A DNA stretch of 11,154 nt from Phycisphaerales bacterium (GTDB lineage Bacteria; Planctomycetota; Phycisphaerae; Tepidisphaerales; Tepidisphaeraceae): contig JAQGHJ010000820.1 of NCBI GenBank assembly GCA_028288905.1, positions 1 to 11,154 of the forward strand, written 5' to 3'. This document shows positions 9,001 to 11,154 of this stretch, piece after piece (position 1 is the stretch's first letter; each line of letters opens with the position of its first letter). The notes below the pieces were generated by a model. It did no database searches. It saw nothing but the letters and a program-made list of their open reading frames with translations, and was not told the DNA's origin. Position numbers and translations under genes: made by a program.

Positions 9001-11001
9001 GGTGACGGTGAACGTCTGGGTCGCCGCGCCGCCGGCCGTGATGTCGGAGACCGACAGCTGCCCGGTCGGGGGCTGGGTGTCGGACCGCTGGCCGGAGAAC
9101 CCAGCCTGGATGTACGCGACGGCCGCGGCGGTCGCGTACTGGGTCCGCCAGTTCTTGCTCGACTGCCGCCGGGCCTGGGCCAAGTACGCGTCGATCGACC
9201 CGCTCCCACCGATGCTCGCGTTGTACGTCGCCGGGCTCCGGGTCGGGTCTGGGTACGCGACCGCGGCGCTCGACGCCGTCGGCTCGGCCAACAACTGCCA
9301 CGCGGACAGCGACACGTTCGCGCCCTTGACTAGGAACGTGTTCGTCCCGGTCGCCCCGGACTTGAGGTTGTACTTGTTCCCGGACCACAGTTCCTCGGCC
9401 GCCGAGTAGCTCGTCCCGTGCTGTACGACGGGGTTGCCGGAGATGCTTTCAAACTCGTTGTTCAGCACCTTCAGGTTGTTCAGCGCGAACCGGGTCGTGC
9501 CGCCCGGGCTAAACCCGGACGCCAGGATGAGGCCCCGGCTCCACCCGTACACGATGTTGTTCTGGACCGTCAGGTCGTTGATCCCGACGCCGTTGTCCTT
9601 GTAGTTCTGGTCGACCGACCCGTACGACAGCTGGATGGCCGGGAAGTTGGCGTCCGTGTAGCTGCTGAATATGTTGTTCTTGACGACCGTCCCGCCGCCG
9701 CCGTACTGGCTGCCGATCGGGCGGAGGTTGCCGAGCTCGATGCCCCAGCCGCGCTGCTGCCCGTTGATGTCCCGGGCCCCGTACACGACGTTCCCGCTCA
9801 CCTCCCCGTACACCCCGCCGAGCGTCTCGATCCCGTTCACGAGCCCGTAGCTCATCGCGATCGGGTTGTTGATGAACAGGTTGTTCTTGACGATCCCGCC
9901 GGCCCGAGCCTGGAGCCCGTGGCTGCCGGCGTTCGCGAACGTGTTCCCGGTCACGACGACGTTCTTGTTCGTCGCGTGCAGGTACGCGTCGTGGTTGTAG
10001 ATCGTCGGGTACGACCCGAAGTTGCCGTACGCCGGGTCCGTCCACCCGTTGTGGTCGAACACGTTCTCGTCGAGCGTCAGCCCGTTCACCCCCTGGGCGT
10101 AGATGCCCTCGGACGTGATGTACCCGCCGCTCGCCCCGAAGCTCTTGGCGTAGTTGTCGACCAGCTGGCTGCGGCGGACCGTGAAGTTCGCCGGGCCCGA
10201 GCTCGCCGACGCCTCCTGGATCACGATCCCGCCCCGGAAGTACTTGAACGACGCGTCCTCGACGAACAGGTTGTTCGACGCCCCCACCAAGTTCAGCCCG
10301 TACGTCCCGCTCTGCGAGTCGTCCAGGTGCGTGATCGTGAACCCGGCCGGCTTCTCCTTGTAGTCCCGGGTGTCGGCCTCGAACGCGATCCCGAGGATGT
10401 AGACGTTCTTGATCGTCCCGCCGCGGGTGTTGTCCAGGGTGAAGCCCGAGGCGATGCCGGTGTCGATCTCCGGCCGCTCGGTCGACGGCTTGGCCGGGTC
10501 GGTGTAGGCGCCGATCACGAACGGTTCGGTCGCGCTGCGGCCGCTCACCTGCCAGCCGGTCAGTTTCCCGAGCGTCGGGTCGGCGCTGCTGACGCGGAAC
10601 TTGTCCCCCCGCCGGAACAGGATCTGGTCCGGGATGTTGTTCCGGGTGCCGACGACCGGCTCGATGTCCAGCACGTCCCGGGCCCGCAGCACCGTCTTGA
10701 CCGCCTTGGCCGGCGACGACCCGTCGTTCGCGTCGTTCCCCTCGGCGCTGACGTACACGAGCCGCGAGTCGGCGGCCGGGGTGACGACCGTGAACCCGTT
10801 CGCGTCCCGCGTCACGGACAGGTGGACCCGCGCCTCGAGCTGCTCCATCACCCCGCGCCCGAGCCGAGCCAAGAGCGGCCCGGCCGGGAGCGACCCGGCA
10901 ACGCGCCGCGCGGCGGCGGGGGCGACGGACGCCGTCGCTCGGTCGACGGACCCGGCATCCGGCTGGCGCGTCACGGGTCGGCGGGTCGGCTTGGAACGCA
11001 T
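3052..11001 (-). CDS. Giant mosaic extracellular protein: parallel beta-helix, Ig-like repeat stalk, carbohydrate-binding-like modules
   Basis: The 2649-residue product is probably a secreted or surface protein that binds, and perhaps cleaves, polysaccharide. Domains in order: basic leader with the planctomycete-type motif MEQLEARVHLS (52-62); right-handed parallel beta-helix (82-about 560), opening with VYVSAEGNDANDGS and built of NNxF/GNxF coils; a helical-looking linker (601-640); Ig-like repeats of family A (A1-A5, 641-1246), B1 (1250-1352), A6 (1357-1478), B2-B4 (1482-1815); galactose-binding-like module (1818-1977); Pro-rich hinge; Ig-like module (2000-2107); B5 (2116-2223); TIG-like (2226-2315); PKD-like (2318-2408); BIG2-like (2411-2497); malectin-like C-terminal module (2502-2649). 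There is no dockerin, PEP-CTERM, LPxTG or transmembrane tail. The start at 11001 is supported by GGGAG 8 bases upstream; the frame stays open to 11139, but that extension is Arg/Pro/Gly-rich and spans the leader hairpin. Catalysis is unproven; a purely adhesive role is equally possible. Confidence 0.9.
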   Translation of the reverse strand: MRSKPTRRPVTRQPDAGSVDRATASVAPAAARRVAGSLPAGPLLARLGRGVMEQLEARVHLSVTRDANGFTVVTPAADSRLVYVSAEGNDANDGSSPAKAVKTVLRARDVLDIEPVVGTRNNIPDQILFRRGDKFRVSSADPTLGKLTGWQVSGRSATEPFVIGAYTDPAKPSTERPEIDTGIASGFTLDNTRGGTIKNVYILGIAFEADTRDYKEKPAGFTITHLDDSQSGTYGLNLVGASNNLFVEDASFKYFRGGIVIQEASASSGPANFTVRRSQLVDNYAKSFGASGGYITSEGIYAQGVNGLTLDENVFDHNGWTDPAYGNFGSYPTIYNHDAYLHATNKNVVVTGNTFANAGSHGLQARAGGIVKNNLFINNPIAMSYGLVNGIETLGGVYGEVSGNVVYGARDINGQQRGWGIELGNLRPIGSQYGGGGTVVKNNIFSSYTDANFPAIQLSYGSVDQNYKDNGVGINDLTVQNNIVYGWSRGLILASGFSPGGTTRFALNNLKVLNNEFESISGNPVVQHGTSYSAAEELWSGNKYNLKSGATGTNTFLVKGANVSLSAWQLLAEPTASSAAVAYPDPTRSPATYNASIGGSGSIDAYLAQARRQSSKNWRTQYATAAAVAYIQAGFSGQRSDTQPPTGQLSVSDITAGGAATQTFTVTWADDIQVNAASVGTGDVVVTGPSAYNQTATLLSKVANSNGSVVTATYSIPAPGGKWASTANGQYVVSVAPNQVTDAKGNVTPGAALGQFGVTVPAVGTAAPTATMAAVAAVTNPTAAATLVVTYAVASGQINAATVGAGDLYVTGPNGFGAAPTLVSTSPASGNAQTIVATYRVDPPIGGWTSADAGSFDVAVQAGTIATVQGVSIGRAVLGTFAVDVAVPTAVAVGPTIQLGSTAAQSVVVTYQATGGINTTSLDSNDIKIVGPNGFAANATYVSRTTPANADAPVVVTYSFPAPAGGFTAAYGGTYSIVLQDNQVTATKGGAPAPGGEIGTFALTADSQPPVAESTTPDVYADSAATSISISVDYTDITGVKASTVGADDIIVLLPDGVTYVVPTYKGQSGSGTKITGNYALPLPDGIHPAQNGVYTIYLRNASVSDTSGNVTPDGAYAGEFRVAINNDKPFAPAASADSITSPDGSADIYVRYFDEAPGIDPASLGDKNILVSNNSGFLQYAELISADTTSDDGVAYAIYRLSPPAGGWLSSQNGVYQVTLQAGQVRDLSGNVADADPLFNLTVSVPNTFSAAIDSVANPQPGLDALTIRFSQVPNGFGVDDLTLKRDGGANLLPGGASLVKVNNTTYQLTGLAGLTTVTGQYVLTLPASATVNGDGGAALQSDASYSFAINAGTGDTTAPTYSLQAADLTVASTAAYTFSVVWSDNTAVGTATLGSDDLTVTGPGGSPLAVTFVSVDSPTNGTPRTATYSVAAPANGWTAAQNGTYTVAAVGGKVADLVGNAVATGTVGTFAVNVPAAPTDTTPPIVAINAVTTPRTTPVDALTFAFSEPVTGFDVTDLTLTRGGTAVALTGATLSTSDGQTYVLSGLTALTTPVGTYSLAVGAAGTGVADAAGNLLSVGTSVAFVVNAPVPTDTTPPTAAITPIATPRTTPVASVTVTFSEVVSGFDASDLTLTRNGSSVTLSGLTLASADGKTFTVSGLTAATTPVGSYALAVKASGTGISDAAGNALSGAASFAFIVNATVPTDTTPPTATLSPVTTPRTTPVDVVTVAFSEPVTGFDAADLALTRGGTAVTLTGLTVSSSDGMTFTVSGLTTATTPAGAYVLTLKSAGTGIVDAASNAIVTGATTSFTVTAVSAGTLADGGFEQPALGVGIFQYNPAGAPWTYAGGSGVTANGSGFTNLNPVAPEAAQAAFLQIDGAVSQAITGLAAGRYVVTLKAAQRSFGGTNVNAQTIDVRVDGASVGSFAPAGTAYESLTTAAFTVAAGTHTLSIVGLNPLGGDNTAFVDDVKLTLSPVVVPPVVPPTIPATNPAPTADLYNSTTDKKIAALTSGYVIDMSKVGTKLNILGYPATGKAVGSIRFLIDGVQERVESTAPYTIGGDNGADVFDWTPPVGQHTLQLVQYSGANATGTIVAASVAMNLTVLSATTSPPPGDTTPPTAAVAAVTTPRTTPVDGTSITFSEPVTGFDVTDLTLTRGGSAVALTGASLATTDNKTFTLTGLAGPTAPAGSYVLAVKATGTGIVDAANNAMTTAATAAWTVNDVAPAVTGVSPNPVTGSTSAQSLVITGTNFGPAATVTLRNLTTPTTVTAPVVSRVGTTQITVTNVFGTSAANWTVEVLNGTTSSGQYGFSVAGSAQLGVAVNPNPATGTTAVLTAVNPGTNTATVFGWSVTAKPTGATTPTFSANNTNAAKSSTMTFFAAGSYTLKLTSTTGSTVNSVTTTFTVDQTATTVSVTPGTATVARGGTQQFAAAANDQFGAAMATAPAFTWAVDAGGIGSVAAAGLYAAPAAASGSATVRASVGSKSGTATVTVPSSTTTFTPVKVNFQTAAAPAVSGYLVDAGNTYAARNGQSYGWSKTHVASAVDRNVVADQLLDTDIGVYSGAKWELAVPNGTYVVKVSVGDAKVATTNTVVIEGTTTLFSASKLAIKTFANKTATVTVTDGKLTLSAGSAADLVTRVNYIEVSKA
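3055..3498 (-). other. Domain: malectin-like C-terminal module
   Basis: Residues 2502-2649. It opens with VKVNFQTA, then GYLVDAGNTYAARNGQSYGWS, DRNVVADQLLDT, KWELAVPNGTYVVKVSVGDA, and ends DGKLTLSAGSAADLVTRVNYIEV. This matches the malectin-like, probably carbohydrate-binding, C-terminal modules common in large planctomycete secreted proteins. It ends four residues before the stop, so no sorting or anchoring tail follows. Confidence 0.7.
3511..4326 (-). other. Domains: TIG-like, PKD-like and BIG2-like Ig modules
   Basis: Residues 2226-2315 resemble an IPT/TIG domain (VTGVSPNPVTGSTSAQSLVITGTNFG split over its first two strands). Residues 2318-2408 are PKD-like (FGWSVTAKP, FSANNTNAAKSS, TFFAAGSYTLKL). 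Residues 2411-2497 are BIG2-like (SVTPGTATVARGGTQQF, DQFGAAM, FTWAVDAGGIGSV, GLYAAPAAAG-type ending). All three are stalk or spacer modules of bacterial surface proteins; none suggests an enzyme activity. Confidence 0.7.
4333..4656 (-). repeat. Ig-like repeat B5, detached from the B2-B4 array
   Basis: Residues 2116-2223 match B2 most closely: in the 29 residues from FSEPVTGFD to TGA-SL, 27 are identical. It is separated from B4 by a galactose-binding-like module, a Pro-rich hinge and another Ig-like module. Confidence 0.8.
4541..4580. repeat. 40-base direct repeat, copy in B5
   Basis: These 40 bases are identical to 6443-6482 within repeat B2. They encode the EPVTGFDVTDL part of both Ig-like repeats, on the minus strand. 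Flanking bases differ at once on both sides (C and T here, T and C there). Confidence 0.85.
4681..5004 (-). other. Domain: Ig-like module with SIRFLIDG / WTPPVGQHTL signature
   Basis: Residues 2000-2107 follow a Pro-rich hinge (PVVVPPVVPPTIP). The pattern DLYNSTTDKKIAALTSG, GSIRFLIDG, ESTAPYTIGGDNG, WTPPVGQHTL, YSGANATGT is typical of extracellular spacer modules that often sit beside malectin-like domains in bacterial proteins. The role is likely structural. Confidence 0.6.
5071..5550 (-). other. Domain: galactose-binding-like (jelly-roll) module
   Basis: Residues 1818-1977. It has the family signature GGFEQPALGVGIFQYNPAG, PWTYAGGSGV, NGSGFT, QAAFLQ, then a GRYVVTLKAAQR strand, VRVDGASVG, and AGTHTLSIVGLNPLGGDNTAFVDDVKL. 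This pattern is seen in extracellular bacterial proteins with a carbohydrate-binding-module-like beta-sandwich. The ligand cannot be told from sequence. Confidence 0.7.
5557..6558 (-). repeat. Ig-like repeat family B, tandem copies B2-B4
   Basis: Three repeats of about 110 residues (1482-1590, 1594-1703, 1707-1815), each starting DTTPP and carrying TPRTTPV, FSE-V-GFD--DL-LTR, LSGLT or VSGLT, and GTG--DAA-N. They resemble bacterial Ig-like domains of the type found in large adhesins (DTTPPTV...FSE-VTGFD). Conservation is much higher than in family A, suggesting recent duplication. Confidence 0.8.
6443..6482. repeat. 40-base direct repeat, copy in B2
   Basis: Identical to 4541-4580 in repeat B5, 1.9 kb away in the same gene and the same orientation. 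It could support deletion or gene conversion between the two copies. Confidence 0.85.
6568..6933 (-). repeat. Ig-like repeat A6, separated from A1-A5 by B1
   Basis: Residues 1357-1478 contain the family A landmarks (VVWSDNTAV, SDDLTVTGPGG, TATYSVAAPANGW, NGTYTV, KVADLVGN). It is the copy nearest the B2-B4 array. Confidence 0.7.
6946..7254 (-). repeat. Ig-like repeat B1, a diverged copy sitting between A5 and A6
   Basis: Residues 1250-1352 keep the B pattern (IRFSQVPNGFGVDDLTLKRDGG, then YQLTGLAGLTTVTGQYVLTL) but lack the TPRTTPV entry found in the other B copies. Its position splits the family A array. Confidence 0.65.
7264..9081 (-). repeat. Ig-like repeat family A, tandem copies A1-A5
   Basis: Five consecutive repeats of about 115-120 residues (protein residues 641-760, 767-886, 889-1003, 1007-1123, 1129-1246). 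Shared landmarks are a V-x-W/Y-x-D strand, a DD/ND...VTGPNGF-like motif, TATYS-PAP-GGW, NGxYxV and QV-D-xGNV. The copies are clearly diverged in sequence, so this is an old array. Such repeats form extended stalks in bacterial surface proteins; some bind calcium, which Asp/Asn-rich loops here would allow. Confidence 0.75.
9322..10758 (-). other. Domain: right-handed parallel beta-helix (pectate-lyase fold)
   Basis: Residues 82-560 of the giant protein. It begins with VYVSAEGNDANDGSSPAKAVKT, the classic entry strand of secreted beta-helix proteins (YVS-GxDxxDG followed by a helix-capping segment). It then carries successive short coils with Asn ladders: VTGNTF, VKNNLFINN, VSGNVVYG, VKNNIF, VQNNIVYGW, VLNNEF. 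The segment SHGLQARAGG (about 360-369) is a candidate groove motif. The fold is shared by polysaccharide lyases, hydrolases and epimerases; no catalytic set can be assigned from sequence alone. Confidence 0.8.
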
Positions 11002-11009
11002 TGGCAGTA

Positions 11010-11014
11010 CTCCC
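11010..11014 (-). promoter_or_regulatory. Ribosome binding site deciding the giant-gene start
   Basis: The minus strand reads GGGAG, followed by an 8-base spacer and the ATG at 11001. The longer frame from 11139 would add 46 Arg/Pro/Gly-rich residues and has no comparable site near its ATG within the window. Confidence 0.6.
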
Positions 11015-11076
11015 AGCGTGTTCGAGAACCCGGACCGGCCGCCCGCCTCGTGGCGGCGCGACGGCGATCCGGCGGG

Positions 11077-11108
11077 CGGGCGGCCCGGCGGTACAACGGG
11101 GCCGCCCG
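11077..11108. repeat. 10-bp inverted repeat in the giant-gene 5' leader
   Basis: CGGGCGGCCC (11077-11086) and GGGCCGCCCG (11099-11108) pair perfectly around a 12-base loop, 76-107 bases upstream of the ATG. It could be an mRNA hairpin, the terminator of an upstream gene, or an operator. No T-run follows on either strand. The remaining leader up to 11154 shows no convincing promoter. Confidence 0.45.
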
Positions 11109-11154
11109 GCACTCGAGCGTGCCAGCCGGCCCTTCTCACCTATTGGTCGAAGTC

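Noticed and set aside
4333..9081. The repeat arrays as a CRISPR or satellite-like DNA array
   Set aside because: Repeats are about 330-360 bases, encode protein in one continuous frame and match Ig-like domain patterns; there are no short regular repeats with unique spacers.
11002..11139. Upstream extension of the giant protein to the ATG at 11139
   Set aside because: The extra 46 residues are Arg/Pro/Gly-rich, overlap a strong inverted repeat, and the ATG at 11001 has a well-spaced GGGAG site.

Overview
The window is very GC-rich and holds two genes, both on the minus strand. The reading order is therefore from the right end to the left. The protein families point to a planctomycete (Planctomycetota), plausibly of the Gemmataceae. 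Three things suggest this: a giant secreted-type protein with an LExR-type leader motif, the kinds of Ig-like and carbohydrate-binding modules it carries, and a sugar-dehydrogenase/cytochrome c fusion. This placement is inference from protein style; there is no rRNA or other marker in the window.

Region by region, in transcription order. (1) 11154-11002 is the 5' leader of the giant gene, with a strong 10-bp inverted repeat and a Shine-Dalgarno site. (2) 11001-3052 is one uninterrupted gene for a 2649-residue mosaic surface or extracellular protein. It has a leader motif, a right-handed parallel beta-helix (pectate-lyase fold), then a long stalk made of two interleaved families of Ig-like repeats. 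Inserted and appended to this are a galactose-binding-like module, another Ig-like module, and TIG, PKD-like and BIG2-like modules, with a malectin-like C-terminal module. (3) 3051-2792 is a 260-base spacer with a long imperfect stem-loop that could end transcription of the giant gene, and a smaller hairpin. (4) 2791-377 encodes an exported 804-residue fusion of a PQQ-type glucose/sorbosone dehydrogenase domain and a C-terminal di-haem cytochrome c region. (5) 376-1 has no convincing gene; it holds several short hairpins that look like intergenic repeat or terminator material.

Both products are probably extracytoplasmic. The giant protein looks like a polysaccharide-binding or polysaccharide-processing adhesin-like protein, and the second looks like a periplasmic sugar (or other alcohol/aldose) oxidase with its own electron-transfer domain. 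A joint role in carbohydrate use is possible, but the wide hairpin-containing spacer argues against a tight operon. I found no defence system, mobile element, CRISPR array, tRNA or rRNA. The many long reading frames on the plus strand and in other frames are shadows caused by extreme GC bias at third codon positions.
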